The notes under the pieces were generated by a model. That model was not told the DNA's origin. It did no database searches and saw only the letters and a program-made list of their open reading frames with translations. Of a stretch of 64,000 nucleotides of DNA, positions 9,047 through 19,721 are shown in pieces; the stretch's first letter is position 1, and each line of letters opens with the position of its first letter. The position numbers and the translations under genes were made by a program. Source of the DNA: Saprospiraceae bacterium (GTDB lineage: Bacteria; Bacteroidota; Bacteroidia; Chitinophagales; Saprospiraceae); assembly GCA_020627705.1 (NCBI GenBank), contig JAHDGJ010000015.1:27587-91586 (forward strand), in the 5' to 3' direction.

Positions 9047-9673
9047 GTGGACGTTTTTCTTATTTTGTCTTTCCTTGGAGCTTCCATGTTGCTTACTTTA
9101 ATGCCAGGTCCAGACAACCTTTATGTAGTTACAGAAAGCATTTCAAAAGGAACCAAAACAGGTGTTCTTATAAGCCTAGGTCTTTGCTCTGGGCTGTTAG
9201 TGCATACTACAGCCGCGGCTCTTGGAATAAGTCTTGTTTTACAACAATCATCAGTGGCCTTTAATTTGATGAAATTCTTTGGGGCGGGATATCTATTTTA
9301 TTTAGCTCTATTAGAATATAGATCAAATCCAAGATTACCCATAGACATCAATCATAGCTCAAACATTCAAAATCCAATAGCATTATGGCGCAAAGGGTTT
9401 TTAATGAATGTGCTCAACCCAAAAGTGGCACTCTTTTTTGTCGCACTTTTGCCACAATTCGTTTCTCCTGATGGTTTCAATATAACATGGCAAATGGTCA
9501 TTTTGGGGCTGATCTTTAAGATTCAAGCCATAATCCTTTTCTCACTATTTGCAACATTTGCTGGTCGTCTAACCCCCTATTTTCAAAACGAAAACTATGC
9601 ACAGGGCATAAAGTGGATTAAAGTTGCAATATTGGTTGGTCTCGCTTTAAGTATTTTGATTTTGAGGCATTAA
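9047..9673 (+). CDS. LysE/RhtB-family amino-acid exporter
   Basis: Six-helix inner-membrane exporter. The hallmark FLGASMLLTLMPGPDNLYVV lies at the N-terminus and KGFLMNVLNPKVALFFVALLPQF in the middle. I prefer the GTG at 9047, which gives MDVFLILSFLGAS as family members usually begin. An ATG at 8993 would add 18 polar residues (MNLSLYTPKAKDILYLKI), and a promoter-like TTTGTATCTT lies inside that extension. Substrate is unknown; family members export Lys, Thr, homoserine or other small amino acids. A terminator follows directly. Confidence 0.85.
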   Translation: MDVFLILSFLGASMLLTLMPGPDNLYVVTESISKGTKTGVLISLGLCSGLLVHTTAAALGISLVLQQSSVAFNLMKFFGAGYLFYLALLEYRSNPRLPIDINHSSNIQNPIALWRKGFLMNVLNPKVALFFVALLPQFVSPDGFNITWQMVILGLIFKIQAIILFSLFATFAGRLTPYFQNENYAQGIKWIKVAILVGLALSILILRH

Positions 9674-9674
9674 A

Positions 9675-9705
9675 AAACCCCTTTCATAATGTATAAAAGG
9701 GGTTT
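9675..9705. terminator. Bidirectional terminator between exporter and atpG
   Basis: AAACCCCTTT (9675-9684) pairs with AAAGGGGTTT (9696-9705). A/T runs on both sides let it serve the plus-strand exporter gene and the minus-strand ATP synthase operon, which converge here. Confidence 0.75.
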
Positions 9706-9730
9706 GCTTGTATTTTTTATCTAAGATTGA

Positions 9731-10627
9731 TTATCCTCCCAATGCAGCTGCACCACCTACAATCTCTGACAATTCTTTCGTAATTGATTCTTGTCTGGCT
9801 TTGTTGTAGAAGATTTTTAGATCATTCATCAAATCTTCCGCATTTTCTGTGGCTTTGTCCATGGCAGTCATTCGCGCACCGTGCTCACCTGCCCTATTAT
9901 CAAACAAAAATTTCTGAAAGGTTGTTTGCAAAATACTTGGCACCAACCTTTCTAATAAGGTGTTTTTATCTGGTTCAAAAAGATAATCTGCCTTACTTCT
10001 TTTGTCTCCTTCATCCTTTGCTTCAAGCTTTTCTACCGGTAAATACTGCACAGAAATATTTTCTTGCATAGCAGCATTCTTAAATTTAGAATAACAAACG
10101 GTAATGCTATCAAACGTACCATTTTTGAAGCTCTCCATCAATCTGTTTGGGACTTCCACAATGTGCTCCCATTCCAAATTGTTATTTAAAGTCACATAAT
10201 CTTCAATAACAGTCGCTTTATCGTATCTGCGTTTAACAAAATCAAATGCCTTCTTTCCTATGGGTAGAATACTCAATGTACCTTTTGCATATGCATCAGC
10301 ATACTTACCACTGATTGCCTGTACAGCTTTTTTCAAGGTATTGGTATTAAAAGCACCACATAAGCCTCTGTCCGAGGTTATGATAACCAAACACGCATTT
10401 TCTACTGGTCTTTCTGTACCATAAGAACTGGATGCATCTCCTTCTATATTGCTCAAGATATTCATCAACATCTTGTTCAATCTATCTGCATAAGGTCGCA
10501 TTTCTACGATAGCATTTTGAGCTTTACGCAATTTGGCAGCGGAAACCATTTTCATGGCTTTCGTTATTTTTTGCGTACTCTTTACAGAAGTTATCCTTCC
10601 ACGTATTTCTTTTAACTGTCCTGACAT
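9731..10627 (-). CDS. atpG: F1Fo ATP synthase gamma subunit
   Basis: 298 residues. The rotor shaft of F1 couples c-ring rotation to catalysis in the alpha3beta3 head. The N-terminal helix MSGQLKEIRGRITSVKSTQKITKAMKMV and the C-terminal helix with GARMTAMDKATENAEDL and KARQESITKEL are the conserved gamma signatures, and ITSDRGLCGAFN is the central motif. It is the last gene of the atpBEFHAG operon, 16 nt after atpA, and ends at the terminator at 9675-9705. Confidence 0.97.
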   Translation of the reverse strand: MSGQLKEIRGRITSVKSTQKITKAMKMVSAAKLRKAQNAIVEMRPYADRLNKMLMNILSNIEGDASSSYGTERPVENACLVIITSDRGLCGAFNTNTLKKAVQAISGKYADAYAKGTLSILPIGKKAFDFVKRRYDKATVIEDYVTLNNNLEWEHIVEVPNRLMESFKNGTFDSITVCYSKFKNAAMQENISVQYLPVEKLEAKDEGDKRSKADYLFEPDKNTLLERLVPSILQTTFQKFLFDNRAGEHGARMTAMDKATENAEDLMNDLKIFYNKARQESITKELSEIVGGAAALGG

Positions 10628-10643
10628 TTTCTAGCTTATAAGC

Positions 10644-12227
10644 TTAAGCAAATTGTTTAGCTAAATCCGCAGCTAAGGCTTCTACAGCACCAGTTGCCTC
10701 ATCAGTCAACTTTCCAGATTTAAAAGTTTCTAATACATCTGGATGTCTTTGTTCTAATGTAGTTAAAAACAATTCTTCAAACTCCTTCACCTTGTTTACC
10801 GGTACATTACGCAATAAACCTTTGGTTCCGAGGTAAATAATCGCTACTTGTTTTTCTACAGTAAAAGGTGTGTATTGTGGTTGCTTTAATATTTCTACAT
10901 TTCGCTTCCCTTTCTCAATAACATTCATAGTAGCAGCATCAAGATCAGAACCAAACTTCGCGAAAGCTTCAAGCTCACGGAACTGTGCTTGATCCAACTT
11001 CAACGTACCAGATACTTTCTTCATTGATTTTATCTGAGCAGATCCACCTACCCTAGATACCGAAATACCCACGTTAATCGCTGGTCTAACCCCTGCATTA
11101 AACAGGTTAGATTCCAAGAATATCTGGCCATCAGTAATCGAAATAACGTTTGTTGGGATATATGCAGAAACATCACCTGCTTGTGTTTCAATTATCGGAA
11201 GTGCAGTCAACGACCCTCCTCCTCTAACTTTTCCAGAGTTTTTTAAAGACTCAGGTAGGTCATTCATATTTTGAGCAATCTCATCGTTATCAATAACTTT
11301 TGCTGCTCTTTCTAACAATCTTGAGTGGAGGTAAAATACATCACCTGGATATGCCTCTCTTCCTGGAGGTCTTCTAAGCAACAATGAAACCTCTCTATAG
11401 GCTACTGCTTGTTTAGACAAATCATCATAAACAATCAGTGCTGGTCTACCCGTATCCCTAAAGAACTCACCAATGGATGCTCCCGCGAAAGGCGCATAAA
11501 ATTGCATTGGCGCTGGATCAGAAGCTGAAGCCGAAACGATTGTCGTATAAGCCATTGCCCCATTATCTTCTAATACCTTGGCAACCTGTGCCACAGTGGA
11601 AGCTTTTTGACCAGAAGCTACATAAATACAGTACACCGGATTACCAGCTTCGTAGAATTCCTTTTGATTTAAAATAGTATCAATGGCCACTGCGGTTTTA
11701 CCCGTTTGTCTATCTCCAATGATAAGCTCTCTTTGGCCTCTACCGATTGGTATCATTGAATCAATGGCTTTAATACCTGTTTGAAGAGGTTCCGTAACCG
11801 GTTGTCTGTAAATAACACCTGGAGCCTTCCTTTCCAAAGGCATTTCGTACTTTTCTCCTTGTATTGGTCCTTTGCCATCTATTGGCTCTCCCAGAGGATT
11901 TACAACTCTTCCGACAAATCCTTCCCCAACATCAATAGAAGCAATTTTATTTGTTCTTCTAACCGTTGAACCCTCTTTGATCCCATCACTTGGGCCAAGA
12001 AGTACTACCCCTACATTATCCTCTTCAAGGTTAAGTGCAATAGCTTGCACCCCTGTTTCGAATTCGACCAATTCTCCTGCTTTAGCAGCAGTTAAACCAT
12101 AAACCCTTGCTATACCATCACCAACTTGAAGTACTGTTCCTACTTCTTCTAGTTCTGCCTCCGTTTTGAAGCCGCCCAATTGTTGCTTGAGTATCGCTGA
12201 TATTTCGTCTGGTTTTACATCAATCAT
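10644..12227 (-). CDS. atpA: F1Fo ATP synthase alpha subunit
   Basis: 527 residues. The non-catalytic nucleotide-binding subunit of F1. The P-loop [14 protein letters not shown] and the Walker B region [17 protein letters not shown] are intact, as is [23 protein letters not shown]. The beta-barrel N-terminus and C-terminal helical domain are full length. It lies between atpH (27 nt upstream) and atpG (16 nt downstream). The beta subunit (atpD) is not in this operon. Confidence 0.98.
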   Translation of the reverse strand: MIDVKPDEISAILKQQLGGFKTEAELEEVGTVLQVGDGIARVYGLTAAKAGELVEFETGVQAIALNLEEDNVGVVLLGPSDGIKEGSTVRRTNKIASIDVGEGFVGRVVNPLGEPIDGKGPIQGEKYEMPLERKAPGVIYRQPVTEPLQTGIKAIDSMIPIGRGQRELIIGDRQTGKTAVAIDTILNQKEFYEAGNPVYCIYVASGQKASTVAQVAKVLEDNGAMAYTTIVSASASDPAPMQFYAPFAGASIGEFFRDTGRPALIVYDDLSKQAVAYREVSLLLRRPPGREAYPGDVFYLHSRLLERAAKVIDNDEIAQNMNDLPESLKNSGKVRGGGSLTALPIIETQAGDVSAYIPTNVISITDGQIFLESNLFNAGVRPAINVGISVSRVGGSAQIKSMKKVSGTLKLDQAQFRELEAFAKFGSDLDAATMNVIEKGKRNVEILKQPQYTPFTVEKQVAIIYLGTKGLLRNVPVNKVKEFEELFLTTLEQRHPDVLETFKSGKLTDEATGAVEALAADLAKQFA

Positions 12228-12254
12228 TTTTATTGATTTTCTTTTCGGTTAATA

Positions 12255-12815
12255 TTAAATCGAAGCGACATAATCGTTTCGAGTAAATTCTTTTTTTAGT
12301 TGATCAAGTTTGTGTTTGGCACTACTATCATACCTCATATCGCCAATTTCTAATACAAACCCACCAATGATTTCTGGATTAACTTCGACGTTTACGTCCA
12401 AATTATCCAAGGTAATCTTACTTGCTTGGAGCTTGGATTTGATGTCGTTTAATTGTTGATCCGTTATTTGAGATGCTACAGTCAAGGTTGCTGTACTTAT
12501 CCTTTTCATCATGTTGTACTGAACAATAAATTCCTCAGCAATGGATGGTAAATAAGCCTCTCTTGTTTTATTAAGAATTAAATCGATAAAAGCCATGGTG
12601 GTTTTACCGAATTTATCTCTAAAAATGGCATCAAAAACTTGCTTCTTCTTTCCTTCTGATATGATTGGGCTTTTAATAAGGTTTTTCAAATCCCTACTTT
12701 CTAAGGCCTTTTTAAATCCTTGCATATCAGCAAGTACCTGTTCTGTTTCATTTCTTTCCACAGAAAGGTCCAAAAGAGACTTCGCGTATCGTGATGCTAT
12801 TCTTTTTACAGACAT
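12255..12815 (-). CDS. atpH: F1Fo ATP synthase delta subunit
   Basis: 186 residues, normal length. The delta (OSCP) subunit joins the peripheral b stalk to the top of F1. N-terminal RIASRYAKSLLDLSVERNETEQVLADM and C-terminal NPEIIGGFVLEIGDMRYDSSAKHKL are the two family signatures. The start is one base after the atpF stop, so the genes are probably translationally coupled. Confidence 0.95.
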   Translation of the reverse strand: MSVKRIASRYAKSLLDLSVERNETEQVLADMQGFKKALESRDLKNLIKSPIISEGKKKQVFDAIFRDKFGKTTMAFIDLILNKTREAYLPSIAEEFIVQYNMMKRISTATLTVASQITDQQLNDIKSKLQASKITLDNLDVNVEVNPEIIGGFVLEIGDMRYDSSAKHKLDQLKKEFTRNDYVASI

Positions 12816-12816
12816 A

Positions 12817-13341
12817 CTAGTTTAAGTTTACCTCATCAACCAACTTTGAAACAAATTCTTGGTGTTCTGAGTTACCTTTTAAATCTTTTCTAATTACTTT
12901 TTCTGCAATTTCGATAGCCATTGAACCAATTTGATTCTTAGCATTCACTAATGCGGCCTTTCGCTCGTTTTCGATCTCTTGCTTGGCATTTAAAGAAATT
13001 CTTTGCGCCTCATCTTTTGCTTTTTCTCTTGCCTCTGCTATTATAGAATTCTTTGTATCTGTTGCCTCTTTTAAAATAGTAGCTCTTTGTTCTCTAGCCT
13101 CGGCTAAAAGAGCATCGTTTTCTGCTTGCAGGTTAGACATTTCTTCTCTTGCCTTTTTTGCTTCATCTAAAGCGGCTTGAATGTCGTTTTCTCTTGTTTT
13201 AATCCCTTCCATGATTGGTTTGAAGGCAAACTTTGACATAAGCCACCAAAACATTAAAAAGATCACCAATGACCATAAGGCCAAACCAGGAGTAGGTTGA
13301 AACGGTGCAAATCCTGCTAAAAAAGTCAATGTTGTATTCAT
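12817..13341 (-). CDS. atpF: F1Fo ATP synthase b subunit
   Basis: 174 residues. One N-terminal membrane helix (LALWSLVIFLMFWWLMSKFAF, residues ~20-40) is followed by a long charged Ala/Glu/Lys helix (residues ~45-150), the dimeric peripheral stalk. The C-terminus KVIRKDLKGNSEHQEFVSKLVDEV is typical. Located between atpE and atpH. Confidence 0.95.
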   Translation of the reverse strand: MNTTLTFLAGFAPFQPTPGLALWSLVIFLMFWWLMSKFAFKPIMEGIKTRENDIQAALDEAKKAREEMSNLQAENDALLAEAREQRATILKEATDTKNSIIAEAREKAKDEAQRISLNAKQEIENERKAALVNAKNQIGSMAIEIAEKVIRKDLKGNSEHQEFVSKLVDEVNLN

Positions 13342-13417
13342 CTTTCTTTGATTGATAAAAGTTGGGATTAACTACTTTGCCAACCGCATTTCATTAATCC
13401 CTTTTTTTAGAATTGGA

Positions 13418-15015
<1,598 letters not shown>

Positions 15016-15040
15016 TCTCGGCTCATTCTAAATTAGGCTG

Positions 15041-15069
15041 CAAAGGTAATGATATACGGCGGTTTCAAG
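15041..15069 (-). promoter_or_regulatory. Promoter of the atp operon
   Basis: On the minus strand CTTG (-33 region) is followed by 17 nt and TACCTTTG (plus 15041-15048), an exact TAnnTTTG. The start codon at 15015 is ~25 nt downstream. This is the clearest Bacteroidota-type promoter in the window and marks atpB as the first gene of the operon. Confidence 0.65.
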
Positions 15070-15381
15070 TTCTTTAGTGAATTGTTTTTTTCGTTTTTTT
15101 TCTTCGTTATGGAAGACAATTATAGGCCATAGATACCAAGAATATTTTAATTCACTTCATTGTGATATATATAGTGGTAGCGGTTGTTCTGTCCCAAAAT
15201 TAAATAGGGCAAATACACTTACTTGCCTTATAAAGTTTTTGCCTTGCAATTCAATCGTTAACGACTTAATCCAAGTATGGGATGAAATAATAATTTGTCA
15301 AATAGCTTACATAACATCGATTGCTTTGTGTTTCATAGATCTCAAAACGTCTTAATAAAGCCCTTAACACCTTAGAATATT
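15070..15381. other. Intergenic region with no supported gene
   Basis: 312 bases between the atp promoter and the lipoprotein gene. A plus-strand open frame of 92 codons crosses it, but its product is Cys/Ile-rich without any recognisable signal or domain. AtpI/bactofilin genes, often found upstream of atpB in relatives, are absent. It probably holds the promoter of the 15382 gene. Confidence 0.4.
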
Positions 15382-16242
15382 ATGAGAACTTACACGTGCA
15401 TTTTCGGAATTTTGTCCTTACTATTTCTTTTTAGTTGTCGCAACAACGACGAACAAGTTCTAGAAAAGCTTCAAAACGACACACAAACCATTGCTGAGAA
15501 CATGGTTGTTTATCAAAAAGCCATGAAAGCGGTAGTAAGGGTGATTTTTGAAAATCCTACTTTGCATTCAAACTTTACTTCTGATAAAGTTGATACAAGA
15601 ATGCCTTGTCCAGATATAACTCCAGACCCAACAATGCCAATTTCTTCTTATCCGGCAAATTTTAATTTAAATTTTGGAGGAGCAGGTTGTGAGCCAGATG
15701 GGACCACAACCATAGCGGGTCAGGTCGAGCTTACCTTGGATGGTGTACTCTGCGAAGCCATTGGAACAACGGCTTGCATTAGTTTTAAAAATAATTTCAG
15801 CATTGATGGAACAGATTTGGATGGCAAGATAAATTTGACCTTTTTGGGTACGGATGCTAGTGGAAATCTTTGTTTTGATAGTGACATACCAAACCTTGAA
15901 ATTGATGGAGGAGGTTTAGAAGTTAAATCTACCTCAGGAGGAAAACTCACTTTAGTTGATGTTTTGGCTAACAACGACCCTTCTGATCCGACCACTTTCA
16001 TAGACGACATGACTTGTCAGTCCTATGAAAATATTAGCACCTGTATCGATGGAACTGATTATATTTTAGAAACTTCTACAAATTTAAAAGTCAACCCTTT
16101 TTGTCCATGTGCAGTCGGAGGAGTCTTAATTGGATCAGATACTTCCGGGAATCCTATAGAAATCGACTTTGATCCAAATGCTGGATGTACTGGTGACGTG
16201 TTAATCAATGGAACCGCTAGCACGATTGCTGCGTGCCTTTAA
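15382..16242 (+). CDS. Predicted lipoprotein of unknown function
   Basis: 286 residues. MRTYTCIFGILSLLFLFSC is a lipoprotein signal with the lipobox Cys at 19. A short helix (EQVLEKLQNDTQTIAENM) precedes a beta-rich domain with many Gly/Asp/Thr and about ten Cys in pairs (CPDITPDP, GAGCEPDG, NPFCPCAVGG, NAGCTGD), which may form disulfides outside the cytoplasm. I do not recognise the family. Stands alone, upstream of a small TerB-like gene. Confidence 0.75.
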   Translation: MRTYTCIFGILSLLFLFSCRNNDEQVLEKLQNDTQTIAENMVVYQKAMKAVVRVIFENPTLHSNFTSDKVDTRMPCPDITPDPTMPISSYPANFNLNFGGAGCEPDGTTTIAGQVELTLDGVLCEAIGTTACISFKNNFSIDGTDLDGKINLTFLGTDASGNLCFDSDIPNLEIDGGGLEVKSTSGGKLTLVDVLANNDPSDPTTFIDDMTCQSYENISTCIDGTDYILETSTNLKVNPFCPCAVGGVLIGSDTSGNPIEIDFDPNAGCTGDVLINGTASTIAACL

Positions 16243-16323
16243 ACTAATTTTCCAGGTGCCATAATTTTAGATTTAATTATTTATTTTCAGGCATACAACA
16301 AAGGCTAATTTAATATTTCAACT

Positions 16324-16647
16324 TTGCTAAAACATAATGAGTTTTTATGTCTTCTTTTTATTTATTGTGGACATATAGATTACAGCTTTAGCCTGGAAGA
16401 AAAACAAGTTTGTATTCGAAGATTTGGACAAACTATTTATGATGCCCAATTCCAATTTTACAATAATAACAAGGAGTCCGAAATTTTTAGAATACTCTTG
16501 GAGCATTTGGCCAAGTATTATCCAAAAGAAATTGACGCAATTCGATTAAAAAAGGAATTGACTATTATTTTCAAGGCAGATGGAAAAATTTGTGGATTCG
16601 AAAAATCCTTTCTACATTTTATAGAATTGTATCTTTCGAAATTGTGA
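16324..16647 (+). CDS. Small TerB-like helical protein
   Basis: Up to 107 residues. The C-terminal part (IFKADGKICGFEKSFLHFIELYLSKL) resembles the TerB pattern in which an aD-G-i-E stretch precedes a last helix, and the preceding helices fit. TerB proteins are linked to stress or metal response, but that is weak evidence here. The start is uncertain: the first in-frame start is a TTG at 16324, which lies inside a promoter-like AACTTTGC, and there is no in-frame ATG before the conserved part. rluF follows after 21 nt. Confidence 0.5.
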   Translation: MLKHNEFLCLLFIYCGHIDYSFSLEEKQVCIRRFGQTIYDAQFQFYNNNKESEIFRILLEHLAKYYPKEIDAIRLKKELTIIFKADGKICGFEKSFLHFIELYLSKL

Positions 16648-16668
16648 TTATTAGAGCTTGATGCTATT

Positions 16669-17385
16669 ATGTCTGAAGATTCAGTCAGTTTAAACAAATT
16701 TATCAGCAGTACTGGAATTTGCTCTCGAAGAGAAGCCGACGTATTAATAGAATCAGGAGTTGTTACCATTAATGGCACGACAGCAAAAAAAGGCAACCGA
16801 GTGTTTGCAAATGATGCTGTTAAAATAAGAGGCAAAAGAATTCACGGTAAAAAATCTAACTCGATTTATATTATGCTTCATAAACCTCCTGGCATAACCT
16901 GTACCACCGATCGAAGAGAACCCAGCAACATCATTGATTTTATAAATTTTAAGCATAGAATTTTTCCAATAGGAAGGTTGGACAAAAGCTCTACAGGACT
17001 TATTCTACTCACTAACAATGGAGACATTGTAAACCAAATTCTAAGAAAAGAAAACAAGCATGAAAAGGAATACGTAGTAACGGTTAACAAACCGATTACT
17101 AAATCCTTTTTAAATCAAATGAGAAAACCGATCCCGATTCTCGGAACCAAAACATTGCCCTCAAAAATCAAACAGATCAACGAGACCACCTTTAAAATCA
17201 TTTTAACTCAAGGATTAAACAGACAAATACGTCGTATGTGTGAGTATTGTGGTTACGCAGTGGTTACACTAAAAAGAATCCGCATCATGAATCTTCATTT
17301 GGGCAAACTGAAAAAGGGCCAATGGAGACATTTGAGCACAGCTGAATTAAAAAAACTCAGGCTCGACATAAAGGCTAAGTCCTAA
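16669..17385 (+). CDS. rluF: 23S rRNA pseudouridine synthase RluF-type
   Basis: 238 residues. Converts uridine to pseudouridine in 23S rRNA (RluF acts on U2604 in E. coli). An S4 RNA-binding domain spans residues 6-65 (SLNKFISSTGICSRREAD). The catalytic Asp is Asp105 in PIGRLDKSSTGLILLT, with GLNRQIRRMCEYCGY and RIRIMNLHLGKLKKGQWR later. These features place it in the RsuA/RluB/RluF branch, and the Tyr/Gly pattern around MCEYCGY favours RluF. Convergent with rny, with only 11 nt between stops. Confidence 0.88.
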   Translation: MSEDSVSLNKFISSTGICSRREADVLIESGVVTINGTTAKKGNRVFANDAVKIRGKRIHGKKSNSIYIMLHKPPGITCTTDRREPSNIIDFINFKHRIFPIGRLDKSSTGLILLTNNGDIVNQILRKENKHEKEYVVTVNKPITKSFLNQMRKPIPILGTKTLPSKIKQINETTFKIILTQGLNRQIRRMCEYCGYAVVTLKRIRIMNLHLGKLKKGQWRHLSTAELKKLRLDIKAKS

Positions 17386-17396
17386 GAGGCTTAAAG

Positions 17397-19058
17397 TTAT
17401 CTCGCTACGGCAGTGGCTCTTTTCTCTCTAATTACCGTGACATTGACTTGCCCTGGGTATTGCATCTCGTCTTGAATCTTTTGAGAAATCATAAATGCAA
17501 GATCATCTGCATATTGGTCGGTAACCTTTTCACTCTGAACAATTACTCGAAGCTCTCTTCCGGCCTGCATCGCATAGGCTTTTTCTACTCCTTCATAACT
17601 CAATGCTAAGTCCTCTAACTCTCCAATCCGCTTTAAATAACTTTCTAAAATTTCACGTCGAGCGCCAGGTCGAGCACCAGAGATGGCATCACATGCTTGA
17701 ACTATTGGAGAAATAATGTTATTCATTTCAATTTCGTCGTGATGGGCACCTACTGCATTTTGAACAATAGCGTTTTCGTTATGCTTTTTACAAATCTGCA
17801 TACCCAATAGAGCGTGTGGCAATTCTGATTCTTCTTCGGAAACTTTTCCTATATCATGCAAAAGGCCTGCTCTTTTAGCAAGTTTAATTTGTTTGGGACT
17901 TAGACCAATCTCTGATGCCATGGCAGCACAAAGGTTTGCCGTCTCAATAGAGTGCTTCAACAAGTTTTGACCGTAAGAAGATCGGAATCTCATCCGTCCC
18001 ACCATCTTAACTAAATAAGAATTTAAACCATGGATGTCCAAATCAATAACAGTCCGTTCACCAAGCTCCACGATTTGCTCATTAAGCTGTTTTTTGACCT
18101 TGGCAACAGTTTCTTCAATCTTTGCAGGGTGAATTCTACCATCTGCCACCAAACGTTTTAAGGAAAGTCTACAGACCTCTCTTCGGATTGGATCAAAACT
18201 TGAAATTATGATAGCTTCCGGTGTATCGTCTACAACGATTTCGGCCCCGGTGGCCGCTTCAATAGCACGAATGTTTCGCCCTTCTCTTCCAATAATTTGA
18301 CCTTTGATATCATCAGACTCCAAATTGAATACAGAAACTGTGTTTTCAATGGTGAACTCAGCGCACATTCTTTGAATCGTATTGATGACAATCTTTTTGG
18401 CCTCTTTATTTGCCCCAGCCTTGGCCTCCATGATGGATTCCTTTTGTATGGCCAGAGCCTCCGTCTCACACTTGGCTTTTACTGCTTCTAAGAGTTGTTC
18501 TTTGGCGTCAGCCTCAGATAGCTTTGCGATATTTTGAAGCTCTTTAATTCGCTCTTCGTTTGCTTGATCTAGTTGCGCTTTCTTTTTAGAAATGACTTCT
18601 AATTGTTTTTCTAAATTCGATTTGATCGTAGCCACTTGAGCTTCTCTCTCTTCTACTTCGTCCAACCTAGATTGAAAAGCCGACTTTTTCTGATTGAGTT
18701 CTTTCTCATCCGCCTTAATTGTCATTTCGCGTTCCTTCATTTCTACCTTATGGTCCGCCTTGAAGTTTTGAAAATCACTTTTTAGTTTGCTGAATTTCTC
18801 CTTTGCTTCTTGGATTTTTCTTTGCTTTATCTGTTCATTCTTCTGCTCAGATTTTGAAACCAATTTATTGGCTTTCGATTCGGCTTCGTCTTCAATTCTT
18901 TTGGCGGTAAGTCGTGCTTCCTTAAGCGTTAGATCTGCTTTTTTATTTATTTCTTCAACTTTACTTTGGTTGTTTTTTCGCAGCATGGCACCAATTGCAA
19001 AAAAAGCTAAAATAGCTCCTGCAATCAATCCACCTATCAAACCTATTCCTATATCCAT
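17397..19058 (-). CDS. rny: Ribonuclease Y
   Basis: 553 residues, slightly longer than the usual ~520. Membrane-anchored endoribonuclease that starts mRNA decay. One N-terminal helix ([22 protein letters not shown], residues 5-26) is followed by a long coiled coil (~30-210), a KH domain ([30 protein letters not shown]) and an HD domain (HSIETANLC... [10 protein letters not shown]), with HH at GAHHDEIE. It lies downstream of zapA, a gene order seen widely in Bacteroidota. Confidence 0.95.
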   Translation of the reverse strand: MDIGIGLIGGLIAGAILAFFAIGAMLRKNNQSKVEEINKKADLTLKEARLTAKRIEDEAESKANKLVSKSEQKNEQIKQRKIQEAKEKFSKLKSDFQNFKADHKVEMKEREMTIKADEKELNQKKSAFQSRLDEVEEREAQVATIKSNLEKQLEVISKKKAQLDQANEERIKELQNIAKLSEADAKEQLLEAVKAKCETEALAIQKESIMEAKAGANKEAKKIVINTIQRMCAEFTIENTVSVFNLESDDIKGQIIGREGRNIRAIEAATGAEIVVDDTPEAIIISSFDPIRREVCRLSLKRLVADGRIHPAKIEETVAKVKKQLNEQIVELGERTVIDLDIHGLNSYLVKMVGRMRFRSSYGQNLLKHSIETANLCAAMASEIGLSPKQIKLAKRAGLLHDIGKVSEEESELPHALLGMQICKKHNENAIVQNAVGAHHDEIEMNNIISPIVQACDAISGARPGARREILESYLKRIGELEDLALSYEGVEKAYAMQAGRELRVIVQSEKVTDQYADDLAFMISQKIQDEMQYPGQVNVTVIREKRATAVAR

Positions 19059-19128
19059 TGATATGGTTTTAACTAGTTATACAATACGACTACGTCATAG
19101 TAGTCTCATATGAAACAGAAAAAGGAAT

Positions 19129-19410
19129 TTAATTCAGTGCTGAATCTAAGAGCACTTCAAGGGAATCAAGTTTCGATCCTAAGACTTTCAAACTGCTATT
19201 TTTTTTCGCCTGAAAAGCATAACTCAACAATGCCATGGAAATACATTCCTTAAGACTGATGTCAGCATAAGTCAGCTGATACTCTCTAATTTTGTCGTTG
19301 ACCTCTTTTTCCAGGTTTTTAACTAAAAGACGCTCATCCGGATTAACCTTAACTGGGAATCCTTTCCCAGCTATATTAATTTCCATTTTTATTAGCGTTT
19401 TTTCGTCCAT
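19129..19410 (-). CDS. zapA: Cell division protein ZapA
   Basis: 93 residues. ZapA binds FtsZ and bundles its filaments at the division site. N-terminal IKMEINIAGKGFPVKVNPDERLLVKNLEKEVNDKI matches the beta-strand plus helix head of the family. The rest is helical (ISLKECISMALLSYAFQAKK). Its start codon overlaps the stop of the preceding coiled-coil gene by one base, and rny follows, so the four genes pheT-coil-zapA-rny may be one transcript. Confidence 0.88.
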   Translation of the reverse strand: MDEKTLIKMEINIAGKGFPVKVNPDERLLVKNLEKEVNDKIREYQLTYADISLKECISMALLSYAFQAKKNSSLKVLGSKLDSLEVLLDSALN

Positions 19411-19685
19411 TAGCTTGCTTTGAGCAATTCTATAGTTTGATCTATCTCTTCGATATATTGATCTAATTCTTTTTTTATCCCCTCAATATCCACGTTTGAA
19501 GAAAGAATTGGCGATTTGGCCTCAAAATGACCATTATTTTCAGCACTTTTTTCGTTCAACAAACCCCTCAATCTGTTATTTTCTTTAATTAATACAGTAT
19601 TTTTTGCACTTAGTTCATCCATCTTTTGAAGAACTAACCTGACTTTTTCTTCTATGATATTTATATGATCCGTCAGATTTTGCAT
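19410..19685 (-). CDS. Small coiled-coil protein upstream of zapA
   Basis: 91 residues. Residues 5-50 form a heptad-rich coiled coil (INIIEEKVRLVLQKMDELSAKNTVLIKENNRLR), and the C-terminus is acidic (GIKKELDQYIEEIDQTIELL). It resembles ZapB-like or septum coiled-coil proteins in form but has no specific signature. The overlap with zapA by one base makes a partner role in division likely; this is inference from context. Confidence 0.75.
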   Translation of the reverse strand: MQNLTDHINIIEEKVRLVLQKMDELSAKNTVLIKENNRLRGLLNEKSAENNGHFEAKSPILSSNVDIEGIKKELDQYIEEIDQTIELLKAS

Positions 19686-19721
19686 ATTATAAATATACCT
19701 AATTTAAACAAGACCTTTGCG

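Noticed and set aside
15077..15355. 92-codon plus-strand frame between atpB and the lipoprotein gene
   Set aside because: No signal, domain or start context; Cys/Ile-rich composition fits translated AT-rich spacer.
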